A stretch of 64,000 bases of DNA from Lepidostoma basale (GCA_022606425.2 JAHDVF020001018.1:1302001-1366000); one strand, 5' to 3'; numbered from the stretch's first letter, positions 32,973-43,194 are shown. Made by a program: numbers and translations. The notes: generated by a model not told the origin, from the sequence alone.

Positions 32973-33420
32973 TTAGGGGTACCCATAAATGGTGGATAAG
33001 GGATCCTCTGAGTACTGGATCAGGATGTGCCGAATATTTTCGATAATTTGTCGATGGTCACCATTGAATCGTCATCGATTGCCCACTTAAGGGCTGTTTC
33101 ATCCGTCTGGATGATTCATCCACTTCGAGGGTCGTTTTCGAAATTCAAATCACCAGATTGTTTTTATTTAAACTATCATTGGTATTAACTGACATCTAAT
33201 ATGTCACAATCATCTTGCAGATGTTGTTTCGACGGACAAGTCTCTTCCATTGTCGTTAGAGGCATACTTTTAGGGAATTTCTTTAGTCTTGGGTCGATAA
33301 AAAAGCGCTTGCACGAGAAACTTCCAAACACGTCCTTACTGCTCAACAGAAAGAAGGTGACTATTTTGAAGATGGATAAAATGATGCATAAAAAACGACA
33401 TTACTTATGGATACCCCTAA
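32973..33420 (-). mobile_element. mariner-type non-autonomous element
   Basis: Ends TTAGGGGTACCCATAA and the near inverse, flanked by TA (32971-32972, 33421-33422). A minus-strand stretch reads FENDPRSG, stop, QTDETALKWAIDDDSMVTID, the linker and second helix-turn-helix part of mariner transposases. The catalytic part is missing. Confidence 0.78.
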
Positions 33421-33676
33421 TATACAGTAGAACGTCGTTTATCTGAACTAATTAGGACCGGAGGTGTTCCGGATACCGATTTTTCGGGAAAATCAAACAG
33501 GCGCTAATTCTTTTAACAAAATAAGGTGCAAATAAATGTTTTTCCACGGCTCATTTCTTGATAATGAAATTACAAATTTTATTGCTTAAATAAGTATGTA
33601 TGCAGTACATGTACATAAAAAGGCTAACATTACTCTACAGTACTGGAAAATTAATCAGAGATTTTTTAAACAAGAT

Positions 33677-33758
33677 GACGACCTTCGTGGCCGAGTGGTA
33701 GGTGCATTGAATGCCACCCCGAAGGTTCCGGGTTCGATTCCCGGCGACGGCAGTGTGA
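33677..33758 (+). mobile_element. tRNA-headed SINE, 5' half (split)
   Basis: Best-kept head in the window: ttcgtggccgagtggtaggt (A box) and ccgggttcgattcccggcga (B box), ending ggcagtgtga where the retrotransposon begins. The SINE continues at 35852. Confidence 0.85.
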
Positions 33759-35851
33759 CCCCCGGCTACCACTAATAGACGATATCCGAGGTGGTTCACT
33801 CGAGATATTATCAGTGACATCAGAATGAAACATAGTTACCACAAAAAGTGGAAGTCTTCTGGTAATTCACATTACTACACTCTCTTTAGTAGTCTTCGAG
33901 CTACGGTAAAATGTAAAATGAGATCTTCTTTCAAATCATATATATCCAACATTGGAGCCGATATCTTGAGAAATCCCAATGATTTTTGGAAATATATAGA
34001 CTCCAAACGCCATGATGGTGGTGTTATTGATACAATGACGTGGCAAGGTCAAGAGGTTCACAATAGAGAAGTTGTGAATGCGTTCGCTGAACATTTTAAA
34101 TCTGTGTTCAGTACTCCCATCAAATGAGGCAGTCCATGCTGATTCGCAGAATACGACTCAGGGCGCTCAAGATATTTCCATAGATTTTTTCAGTGAATGT
34201 GAAGTCTTCAAGGCTATTAATCAACTCAAAAACACGAATTCATTAGGTCCAGATTTTGTTCCAACCTTTATATTAAAAGGTTGCAACCACATTTTCAAAA
34301 ACCACTGTCCATTATATTTAATCGATCGCTACAAACGGGTGTCTTTCCGGAACTTTGGAAGATTTCTAAAATCTCTCCAGTTTTCAAGAAAGGCACAAAA
34401 TCATGTGTTGAAAATTATCGACCAGTAGCAATTTTATCTACACCTGCGAAGGTATTTGAGGCGTTAATACATCGTTTTATTAACCCAAAGATAGAACCAT
34501 TCATAATTAATGAACAGCATGGATTCAGATCAGGGCGTTCAACCATTACAAATTTGATGGTATTTACGAACTTTGTCACTAAGTGCCTTGATAAAGGTGC
34601 ACAAGTCGACTGCTCGTATAGCGATTTTTCAAAAGCGTTTGATAAGGTGGACCACCAACTTTTGCTTCGAAAGCTTCAAAGGATTGGCTTTAGTGACAAT
34701 CTGCTCAAGCTTTTCTCTAGCTATCTAACATCTCGAAAACAATATGTGTCATATGGACTTTTTCAGTCTTCGGCCTTTCACACCTCATCAGGGGTGCCAC
34801 AAGGGTCTAATTTAGGACCATTGCTTTTCACGATATTCATAAATGATATTTCTAACGAAATAAAGTTTTCAAATTTTTTATTATTTGCTGATGACATAAA
34901 AGCTTTCTCTGAAATAGAGAATCCCTCAGATTGCTTGAAGCTTCAGTGTGACATTCAGAGCATAACCCAATGGAGTAAACGTAATAAATTATTCTTCAAC
35001 GTCTCCAAGTGCTTTGTTATGTCATACACACGGGCATCGAAAACATTATACTTTCGCTATCTTATGGATGGGGTACAGCTTGAAAGAGCTTCTACATCCA
35101 GAGATCTCGGTGTTCTGTTCGATGCTCAATTATCGTTCAATCTTCACATAGTTGCTCTATGTAATAGTTCCATTAAAATGCTTGGATTTGTTTTCAGGAA
35201 TGCCAAGATATTTTCGAACACACAGGTACTTAGGGTGTTGTATAATTCCCTGGTAAGAAGTCGGCTGGAATATAGTTCCGTTATTTGGTCACCGCCTGGG
35301 ATCCGATATTCTCTGATGGTGGAGCGAGTGCAGAAAAAATTTCTGCGCTTTCTTTACCTCAGGGAGCGCGGTTATTACCCGTGGCTCTTTCCGACTGAAT
35401 TCTTGCTAGGTATGCTAAGCTACCAATCATTGGAGAGAAGGAGGAACATTCACTTGGGAGTTCACTTCTTTCAGCTGATTGGCGGCCGTATACAGAACTC
35501 GGATGTCCTGAGTGATGTAGGTCTATTTGTCCCTGATAATTACCTTCGTCAAAGACAGCACAGATTGTTTTATTTGCCACGCTGCAGAACCAACCTGCCA
35601 ATGGTAATGCCTGTGGGTAGGGCAATCTTATTGCTTAATCGGATCGCCTCGGAGGTCGACATATTTCGTGATAGTGTGAGTTGCCTCAGGGATGCAATAT
35701 CAATGTTATGATTTTTTCTTACTCTTAAGCTTAATTTTTATTTTTTTTAATGCTTCTCTGTTTATAATGTAATTGCAAATGATTTGGAATTGTATGTCTG
35801 TAATGTTTGTGATTATTAGCAAAATAAATGAATAAAAAAAAATTAAAAAAA
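33759..35851 (+). mobile_element. Jockey-like non-LTR retrotransposon, 5' truncated
   Basis: About 2.1 kb inserted into the SINE. It encodes ORF2 from just before the polymerase domain to the end and finishes in an A-rich tail (aataaatgaataaaaaaaaa). No endonuclease domain and no clear target duplication. Shorter 3' fragments of the same family lie at 39.5, 45.1, 53.4 and 60.1 kb. Confidence 0.88.
33825..35711 (+). pseudogene. Jockey-like reverse transcriptase ORF2, frameshifted
   Basis: 33825-34127 reads the pre-polymerase region (KTKWKSSG-like basic start, NPNDFWKYIDSKR). A frame break near 34125 is followed by 34281-35711 with a long intact polymerase: KKGTKSCVENYRPVAIL, EQHGFRSGRSTITNL, SDFSKAFDKVDH (catalytic Asp), GVPQGSNLGPLLF, FLLFADDIKAF (catalytic FADD), then thumb and C-terminus to a stop at 35711. 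The enzyme copies element RNA at the target site. The polymerase looks well preserved, but truncation and the frame break make the copy non-autonomous. Confidence 0.9.
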
Positions 35852-36030
35852 TTGTCACACTGTCTTTGGTCTGATGTAGAATTCACGTGACAATAAAATG
35901 GCGATAGATTAGCTACCTATCACATGTCACGAGAATCACTATGATAGCTATAATACCCTTTACGTCGATTTGGCTCTTGTTGTCATGATGTAAAGAGCGA
36001 TTCAACAAAATAATAATAATAATAATAAAA
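35852..36030 (+). mobile_element. tRNA-headed SINE, 3' half (split)
   Basis: ttgtcacactgtctttggtc, then the full family body and (AAT)n end. Together with 33677-33758 it rebuilds a complete SINE. Confidence 0.83.
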
Positions 36031-36409
36031 TTTCCTCGTCATTTTTTACAGCTAAAACGCGGATTCGTTTTAATACAAGCAATTTAGTTGAGCTGCTTTC
36101 CTCTTGCTCTTTAAATCATGATAACGCAGTTTCTAATGCTGTAAAGGCTTCTTAATGACGGATTCGTTCTCCTTCATCATCCTCATTTGACGCTCCTCGG
36201 CTTGTTCGGATGATTGACGTTCCGGTTAACTGACGTCCGCATAAACGACGTTATACTGTATCTATACCCGTTTTCAAAGTAAGTTTATTTCTATCCGCAA
36301 AGCGAATTCTTTCATCATTATTTTTATCTTTTTTATATAATGTCTCTAAAATGATCATGTATTATATATTATGCTTATTTATTCAATAAAGTACAGCGGA
36401 GCATAGAAG

Positions 36410-36600
36410 TAAAATGGGGTAGAGTAAATGTGGTCTGGCACCCCCTTGTTGTTGCCGTCTTTAAATGTAAGTCCCGGGTGGACCGGGGACAGGCCCAGAG
36501 AGTATACGAGCGAGGCTGACAAAAGGGCGCCGCTACGCCCTATAACAGCCTCGCGCATGTGGCGGGAACTTCTATGTTCCTTTAAAAAAAAAAAAAAATC
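36410..36600 (+). repeat. Possible poly(A)-tailed retro-insert
   Basis: GC-rich (gtcccgggtggaccggggac, agggcgccgctacgccctat) ending in 15 A residues at 36582-36598. The tail and abrupt composition change suggest a retroposed 3' end. Source unknown. Confidence 0.4.
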
Positions 36601-36639
36601 TATCCGCAATTCTCGAAGCCCAATTTCTCCAACCCCACT

Positions 36640-37120
36640 GGTTCTATTTAGTTATTGTGCCGTTACTAGTTCGAATAATTTGCGGTTATATGTTGACCAC
36701 GGCCGCTTCCATTTGTGTGGCTGCAGCCTGCGGTACAAACACGACCATTAGCAAATTGAATTGTAGTCCAGTTTGACCCATGATTACCGAGCTCAATCCA
36801 TAAACAACAATGGCCGTCTCCCGACCAATCATCGTCGATCATTTGTAATGCACAGTGGCTAGCCGCTCGGTTATTTAAGCACCTCGGCAAGAACTCGTGC
36901 AATTATGGAGTTAATCCCAATTTAATATGAATGTCACCCTTGGCTGAATGAGTAATCGGTAATGCTCTCCAAAGCGGGTTCTTCCAGGATTTCTCACATA
37001 AGGTCTGTTTAAATTGTGATGTCCTCTGCTTGCGACATTTAGTACGGTATTCGCATCGTATTCTCGACGGAACATGAATTATAATCATTGCTTGAATGAG
37101 CCAATAAAATATGGTTATGG
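36640..37120. other. Repeat-free balanced-composition island, candidate regulatory element
   Basis: About 480 bp of near-50% GC with no repeat match and no long frame. It contains short motifs resembling homeodomain and Sox sites (ttaatccc, acaatgg, caataaaa). Short motifs occur by chance, so this is only suggestive. Confidence 0.3.
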
Positions 37121-37257
37121 ATTCCTTGGTAGCGTGCCCTTACTAATTTCTTTTACTGTTTCATCTAAACGGAATTGTTTTTAAAAAATAAATATTATTT
37201 CTTCCATATTTGCCATACTTTGTGTTGTAATTGCTTTACTTCTCTTTTCCTTTTTTT

Positions 37258-37580
37258 ATACACTTTGTTTATACTCGTACAACACTTACATTTAAAAAAA
37301 AAATACATATTCATGTTTCGGACAACCAGTCCTTATTCAGTGATACATATTATAAAGATACACATTTAAAATATTATAAAATTGTTTACATGATCTGACA
37401 GATGTTAAATAAATCTTTGTAACATCTGTCAGATCATGTAAACAATTTTATAATATTTTAAATGTGTATCTTTATAAGATGTATCACCGAAGAAGGACTG
37501 GTTGTCCGAAACATGTCTATGTAATTTGATTTTTGTTTAATGTAAGTGTTGTATAAACAAAGTTCACAAAAAAGAAAAAG
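37258..37580. repeat. Large Penelope-type palindrome
   Basis: Inner arms 37351-37407 and 37420-37476 (57 bp) are exact inverses. Imperfect pairing continues outward to about 37258 and 37575. Each arm has a hammerhead-like layout with a different single core change: CTGAATA on the left, CCGAAGA on the right. Confidence 0.78.
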
Positions 37581-37726
37581 AGAAATAAATTAATATTATA
37601 TTCATGCTTACGCATTGCAAAACAATATTTTCGATTAATATTAAATTAAAGGTATAATATTGATTTTTTTTATTAATCTAAGCACATACTTTTCCGCACT
37701 GTTTTCTCGACATCTCGAAACGTCTT

Positions 37727-38420
37727 ATTAATCTGACTAAAGTCAGCCGTAGCGAGCAAATAGCGAATACGGTTGATTAAAAACACTATAAATCCGGATG
37801 CGCACGTCCTATTAATCTGACTAAAGTCAGCCGCAGCGAGCAAGCAATGAATACGGTTGATTAAAAACGCTCGAAATCCGAATGTGCACGTCTTATTAAT
37901 CTGACTTAAGTCAGTCGTAGGGGCCAAATAGTGAATAAGGTTGATTATAAACGCACTCGAAATCCGAAAGACGCGGGCTGACACTGTGCGAACCAAGGGA
38001 CTACTAAGAACATCGGAGATGAAGGTCCTAAGATCAATTACTGGAAAAACCCTCCGAGATCGTGTCCGCAACGCAGACATAAGAAAAACCTGCGAAATAG
38101 GGGATATCGTTCAGTGGAGTAGATCCAGAAGAAGATACTGGAGGGACCATGTAGCCCGAATGGATGGTGACAGACTCGCATATACAGCCGCTTATGAAAT
38201 CCCTTCCGGACACCGCCCACCTGGAAGACCGCCTAAGAGATGGAGGGACAGCTGGATCTCATCATCCGACGAGATATGATCTCTGTGACACAGATCGTCA
38301 GATCTATCAAAAGAAGAAGAAGAAGAAGAAATCCGGATGTGCACGTCTTATTAATCTGACTAAAGTCAGCAGTAGCGGGCAAAGAGTTAATACGGTTGTT
38401 AAAAAAACTAATAACATCGA
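37727..38420. repeat. 84-bp satellite, about four units, interrupted
   Basis: attaatctgactaaagtcag starts units at 37727, 37811 and 37895 (exact 84-bp spacing) and again at 38350 after an inserted retroelement. Each unit holds a near-palindrome CTGACTTAAGTCAG. The 135-codon minus-strand frame is a by-product of the repeat. Confidence 0.85.
37967..38334 (+). mobile_element. AAG-tail non-LTR insertion in the satellite
   Basis: Reads RADTVRTKGLLRTSEMKVLR, TLRDRVRNADIRKTCEIGDI, YWRDHVARMDGDRL, RPPGRPPKRWRDSW and ends in (AAG)n. The 8-bp duplication GAAATCCG on both sides marks the target. Intact C-terminal frame, so fairly young. Confidence 0.87.
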
Positions 38421-38894
38421 TTTAGTGTTCCATTCAAATCGTTCCATATGTTCAGATAAAATTAATGGCCTCATTGTTGCTTAGTTTTCTAATTATATCT
38501 GTATCTGTGAGAACAGAATTGATGAAAATTTCACGCACTTTCTCCCGCGGATTTCGAAATAATTTAGTAATTTTAATTTATTATTAGAAATTCTCGACAA
38601 TCAACGGAGCAGAAGTCCATCTTTCACCAGCGCAATTTGGCAAGCGCCCCGTCGCCGGAGTGCGCTTGTTGCGCAGACAAATCATTCTCAGACACTTTCT
38701 AAATACAATGCACTTAACGATCAGACTTCCTCTTTTCAAAATCGGACATTTTTGACCGGAAATGTAACACGGTGTGCGCTGGACGTTCATTTCCTCTGCC
38801 AGTATCGTGAATCGAATATTCCCCGTTGCTTATAAACATATCAGAAGCATTACAGAACTACTTATCAATGCACTAAAGATACATAATATTCTCT

Positions 38895-39350
38895 CTTTCT
38901 GGTTTCAATACTGGGATTGGTTTGCAGCATTTTCCTCTATTCTTCTCTTCCATTCTTCCCTGTCTTGTGCGGCTCTTTTGAAATCTGCATATGATGAGCA
39001 GCGCACGTCCACCAACAGGTCCTCCAGGTACTCTCGGCGTGGGCGTCCCCTAGAGTTTGTCCCCTCGGTCATACCCTCCATTATGGCATGCAAGAGGCCT
39101 TCTTGTCGTATTACATGGCCGATCCATCTTGCACGCCTTTCGGACAAGGTCCTGAGCAGGTGCCTTCCTCCTTCGGTTCTTTGGAGAACCTCCTCATTTG
39201 TAATGTGGTCTCTCCAGGAAATCCCTAATAGTCTTCTATAGGACCACATCTCAAAAGCATCTAGTCTCTTTCGGATAAGCACCATGTCTCGCAGCCGTAC
39301 ATCAAGATACTCCATACATAGGTCTTGATGAGGAGTATTCTCAGTTTTAG
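38895..39350 (-). mobile_element. Non-LTR retrotransposon C-terminal fragment
   Basis: Minus-strand open frame from 39315: LDAFEMWSYRRLLGISWRDH, ERRARWIGHVIRQEGLLHAI, SRGRPRREYLEDLLVDVRC, AAQDREEWKRRI. This is a typical RT C-terminus, 136 codons open. Confidence 0.85.
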
Positions 39351-39489
39351 GTCTATATTATTCGATTCTTTTATTTTCTACATTTTATTAAATGCTGTTA
39401 ATAATATTATTAATAATAAAATAATAAAGAGAGCGATAAAAAATATCATACATGACAAACTAACGAAATGAACTCACAATTACAACAAA

Positions 39490-39690
39490 GACAGCGCCTC
39501 CCTCAGGTGAGCTACACTATCACAAAATACGTGGACCTACCTCCGAGGTGACACGATTTAGCAAAGATATTGCTCTACCTACCGGCATAAACATTGGCAG
39601 GTTGGTTCTGCATCGTGGAAGATAAAACCATCTGTGGGCCCTTTTGTCGGCATAACTAAGCACTTGGAGACGTTGAAGTAATGTCTTGAA
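39490..39690 (-). mobile_element. Jockey-like 3' fragment, degenerate
   Basis: The complement matches the 35520-35700 part of the Jockey-like element (tgccaatgtttatgccggta against tgccaatggtaatgcctgtg). No frame left. Confidence 0.6.
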
Positions 39691-39839
39691 TAATATATTT
39701 TAAAATGCTTTGATATACAATTATTAAATAAAAACAATAATGACGAATAGACACCATTTGAATAAGATGCTTGTGTAATACTCGTATATGTACGAGTATT
39801 TACTTGTTTTTTTTACCATAGATTATTTTTTTCCCTTCT

Positions 39840-40020
39840 GTTGTGGGTTTACTTCGTATAACATTTTATTTTCACGATACTTTTTTGCATTTATCACGAA
39901 AATGTTTCGGACCGCATATGTCCTTCAACAGAGAGGAAGGACGTCTGCGGTAACAATCGTGTTTTTGAAAAATGTAAATAATGTTGTGAAAATACAATGT
40001 TTCATATGCTGTTTATTTTG
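39840..40020 (-). repeat. Penelope-type terminal fragment
   Basis: acattttattttcacgatac, gaaaatgtttcggaccgcat and gttgtgaaaatacaatgttt match the 1.65/2.15-kb arms. The complement reads CTGTTGA ... GGTCC GAAAC: hammerhead-like with A6 changed. Confidence 0.55.
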
Positions 40021-40079
40021 GTTAAACATATGTCGTGATTAAATGATTTTCTACGTCACCAGTCGTTTTAGATTATCGT

Positions 40080-40410
40080 ATTTGCACAATTGTGTTCTTG
40101 TACCGACCCTTATGTATGTAAGTGGCTGGAGTGCGAATGAAAGTGTTATGAAAAAAACAATAAAAGGACACATGTAAAAAATTAATGAACAACAAAGTAT
40201 ATGTTAATGATGTAAACGGAACTAGAAATAGATAAAGACCGAGGAAAACGTGGCATGATCACATAAATCAAATATTGAATGTTGGTCACGTGAGATGTCG
40301 GAGAAATCGACGTGAGTGCGTGACACGATGTATAAATGTTTATGAAGGAGAAACGTATGTCAGGAAATAACTTTCGGGAAGATGGCGTGATGGTTAGTTA
40401 GCTATGTTTA
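40080..40410 (+). mobile_element. GTTA-tail non-LTR fragment, internally deleted
   Basis: ttgtaccgacccttatgtat, then directly the later part (atgttaatgatgtaaacgga, gaccgaggaaaacgtggcat) and tail tggcgtgatggttagttagc. Confidence 0.72.
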
Positions 40411-40847
40411 CTATAATAGACATTTTAATACGGCAGGAAGACCATTGCATTAATTTCACATCATCCCGTTATTGTATTTGTTATGTTAATTTTATATCTC
40501 GCAAGGGAATTTCGTTGTTCTCTCGTATACCATATGTATTTTCAGACAGCAGCGCGTGTAGGTTTAAATATCACTCTGATATTTATTTTTAAAATAACGT
40601 ATTCTAGAGCATGGCACACTAACGTATGATAAACCCATCTATCACCCGCCGGCGCCCCACCGAGTGACCGTGTTACTTTGTTAACCTATAAACCCCCGAT
40701 ATCAGTTGCCGTGTTCATATAATCACTGTATTTTGATATTTCTGCGAACTCATTCGAACACCATGTAGGAACGAAAAACGAACATTTCAGTACCTACTCG
40801 TATATTTGAACTCTCTTTTTATATCACATAAATAAGGTATTCACATA

Positions 40848-41999
40848 TGAGGCAGTCAAAGGAAAAGTGGACTAACCCACATGATGGCCAATATTGAGTT
40901 AACTATGGGAATGTGTCTAAGACATGTGTTTCTTCGATTCAAAAACGGACTAAACTTAGTTCCAACAATATTCTTTAGATGGGAGTGTTTTTTTTTGTTT
41001 TTGCATTTAAATATTTAAAAATATTCTCAATGCAAAAGTGGACCATGATGGTTAGTCCAAAGTATTAGTGCCGAAAATGAAGTTCATTTAAGCTTGCTTT
41101 ATTATGCCAGTAAATATATTCCAATTCTGATTATGTGGTGAATGACATTGACCACAATTTTTAGTGAGTGGTCATTCCAATTTACCATGTGATTAGGATT
41201 TTGGTTTAATTGAAAATCAAAAAAGATTTTTTCGAGATATTTACAATCCGGAACACTGGGTTCAAGTAATACAATCAGTCAGGAAAAGTAACTCATTTAA
41301 AATAATCTCAATGGAAAGGGGTAATTTTTATTCAACAATTAAATTGGAAAGTAACATAGTAAATAGAAAGGTCTCACTTGATGGATCCAAAGTAGAGTGG
41401 TTGAAAATACAGTGGTTGAGGTATACAAAAACCGAACCATTTAAAATATAGTTCAAATACTCAAACAACATTGATGTGAATTTCTCCATAGTGGATATTA
41501 CAAAAAGATTGTCAGTCTCAATCACTACTCTAGATGCATTGTATCCACAAGGAAATACTATCACAGCGACGAAGAAGAAGGATTTAATTTTCTTCTTGAC
41601 TTCGTACCGCCAATTTTCCACCATTTTTATAACAATTTGAAGACCAATAATATTCAGTCAGATTTAATAGACGTGTCTGATTCCAAAAGGGCTTAAAATT
41701 ATAATAGATATATTTCTTATACACCTTAAATTTCATTTCCCTTTTCTTCTATCATAATAAATAAATGGACTAAACATAATAACATTTCAACGCAATAGTG
41801 GACCAAGCCACCAAAAAAGAGGTATTTATTAATTTTTTAGCCAAAAACGGATCTACATTAAAATTAACTTATCTTTTTACCAAGAATCATGTTGTAAAAT
41901 TTACGTAACATAAAGAGATTCAATTTGACAATTTCTAAAATGCGCCATTACTCAAATCTATGGTAGGTGGGGTAGTCCACTTTTGCTTTGGCTGCCTCA
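40848..41999 (+). mobile_element. TIR DNA transposon, superfamily unclear
   Basis: 1152 bp between TGAGGCAGTCAAAGGAAAAG and the inverse of TGAGGCAGCCAAAGCAAAAG, TA on both sides (40846-40847, 42000-42001). A plus-strand remnant from about 41226 reads RFFRDIYNPEHWVQVIQSVR, ERGNFYSTIKLESNIVNRKV, VEWLKIQWLRYTKTEPFKI, stop, ALYPQGNTITATKKKDL, frameshift, DFVPPIFHHFYNNLK. I recall similar C-termini in uncharacterised insect transposase-like proteins, but cannot confirm. Confidence 0.7.
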
Positions 42000-42134
42000 T
42001 ATGTTTCATTGGATTATAAAATAAACAATCTAGACGGCATTTGTTTTATGATATAACAAAATATAAATTATTTAGTTATTATAATAATAACCTTGTAAAT
42101 TTGTATTTAAACCACTTAATTTTTAACAAAAACG

Positions 42135-42155
42135 GTTTCGCTTCCGCTTCGTCAG
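42135..42155 (-). ncRNA. Hammerhead-like ribozyme core, compact
   Basis: Minus strand CTGACGA, extra A, GC-GGAA-GC mini stem-loop, GAAAC. All invariant core bases are present; only 21 nt long. Confidence 0.5.
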
Positions 42156-42195
42156 GGTTACAAAATACACAATTTTTTTTGTGTATTTTGTAATC

Positions 42196-42222
42196 CTGAT
42201 GATGCCGGGGCGGGAGCGAAAC
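42196..42222 (+). ncRNA. Hammerhead-like ribozyme core
   Basis: CTGATGA, extra T, GCCGGGGCGGGAGC (weak stem), GAAAC. Partner of 42135-42155 on the opposite arm. Confidence 0.45.
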
Positions 42223-42329
42223 CGGTTGGTTGTTGAGAAAAACGTGGTTTAAATACAAATTTACAAGTTTATCATTATTATATTTAATAATGTAACACCA
42301 CAAATTAAGTGCTTCGTATGAAATTATTT

Positions 42330-42480
42330 AGCGAAAAATGATTCTTTTATATTCGCCATCACTTTGTGTTTTGGATAATCACATTTGCACAAACATGCTT
42401 CGGACTGTACACATTCTTCTCTATGTTAAATTTATTTCACTGAAATAGACGTTTACAGTCTGAAACATGTTTTCAAAGAG
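42330..42480 (-). repeat. Penelope-type terminal fragment
   Basis: tcttttatattcgccatcac and tttgtgttttggat are the complement of 2190-2215. Followed by a degraded arm (catgcttcggactgtacac). Confidence 0.6.
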
Positions 42481-42530
42481 TTGTAGAGAGACGGCGTGAT
42501 GATTAGTTAGTTAGTTAGTTAGTTGAATAT
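42481..42530 (+). mobile_element. GTTA-tail non-LTR terminus only
   Basis: agagagacggcgtgatgatt followed by (AGTT)n. Just the last 20 bases and the microsatellite. Confidence 0.6.
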
Positions 42531-43194
42531 ATATGTACAATTTGAAATGGTGTATTATGATAGTATTTAAAAAATCATAAATAATACTGATGGAATTAAT
42601 CGAACACTATGTATTTTATATTAAATTCTATGGCGTATTTGGTCACGTTTTGATTATTCGGTACAATGAGAATAACATTTTTTTTGCTGCCACCAAATCG
42701 TTTCTATTGTATATTTGTTTATTTTTTTTTGTTCATATGGTTGATTATTAAATAAAACAAGACAACAGTTTAGCAGACCGTGGGAATTCATATCTAGTCA
42801 TATATTCGAATTAAAATTTGGCTGCCCAAGTGTTGCGCTAACGCAACGTCTGCGGCTAATGGGTTAAACAATACAGTACGAATTTGTGTTCTTAAGAGAA
42901 CAGTTATTAATATTTATGTTCTTAAGGAAATCGCATGCGCTGTCGCACTTGTATTATTATCAGACTTTATTATTTATTTACTGCAGAATATGCTATTGTG
43001 ACTCGAATCTAAAATTAGTTTGTTATTTTGCAAGTTATTATTTTACCTTTCAACTTTTCCGATAATACGCCTTTTCATTTTATGTTTGGAACTCAATATA
43101 ACATACATATTTACTAACGAATTAATAAATGTAACCGAATAGTTCTTAACAATAACTCTTCGGTTATATAATTAATACGAATGGAAACGTTTCT

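Larger units (their letters stand above)
33425..36258 (-). mobile_element. pogo/Tigger-type DNA transposon hosting nested insertions
   Basis: TIRs CAGTAGAACGTCGTTTAT (33425) and the inverse ATAAACGACGTTATACTG (ending 36258), with TA on both sides (33423-33424, 36259-36260). At 36030-36190 the minus strand reads EAFTALETALS, FKEQEESSSTKLLVLKRIRV, like the C-terminal tail of pogo/Tigger transposases. About 2.35 kb of the span is a later SINE plus Jockey insertion. Confidence 0.75.
42095..42262. repeat. Penelope-type hairpin with two intact cores
   Basis: Inverted arms tgtatttaaaccac ... and inverse, centre about 42175. Each arm carries an intact hammerhead-like core pointing to the centre's far side: minus 42155-42135 and plus 42196-42222. 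Confidence 0.7.

Noticed and set aside
33677..33758. A functional tRNA gene
   Set aside because: Good A and B boxes but no complete cloverleaf, and the sequence continues into a repeated SINE body.
37673..38080. 135-codon minus-strand frame with internal repeats
   Set aside because: The repeats are the 84-bp satellite (84 is divisible by 3, so the frame stays open) plus part of an inserted retrotransposon.
37700..38420. CRISPR array
   Set aside because: Regular spacing is due to an 84-bp satellite with no unique spacers; the genome is eukaryotic.
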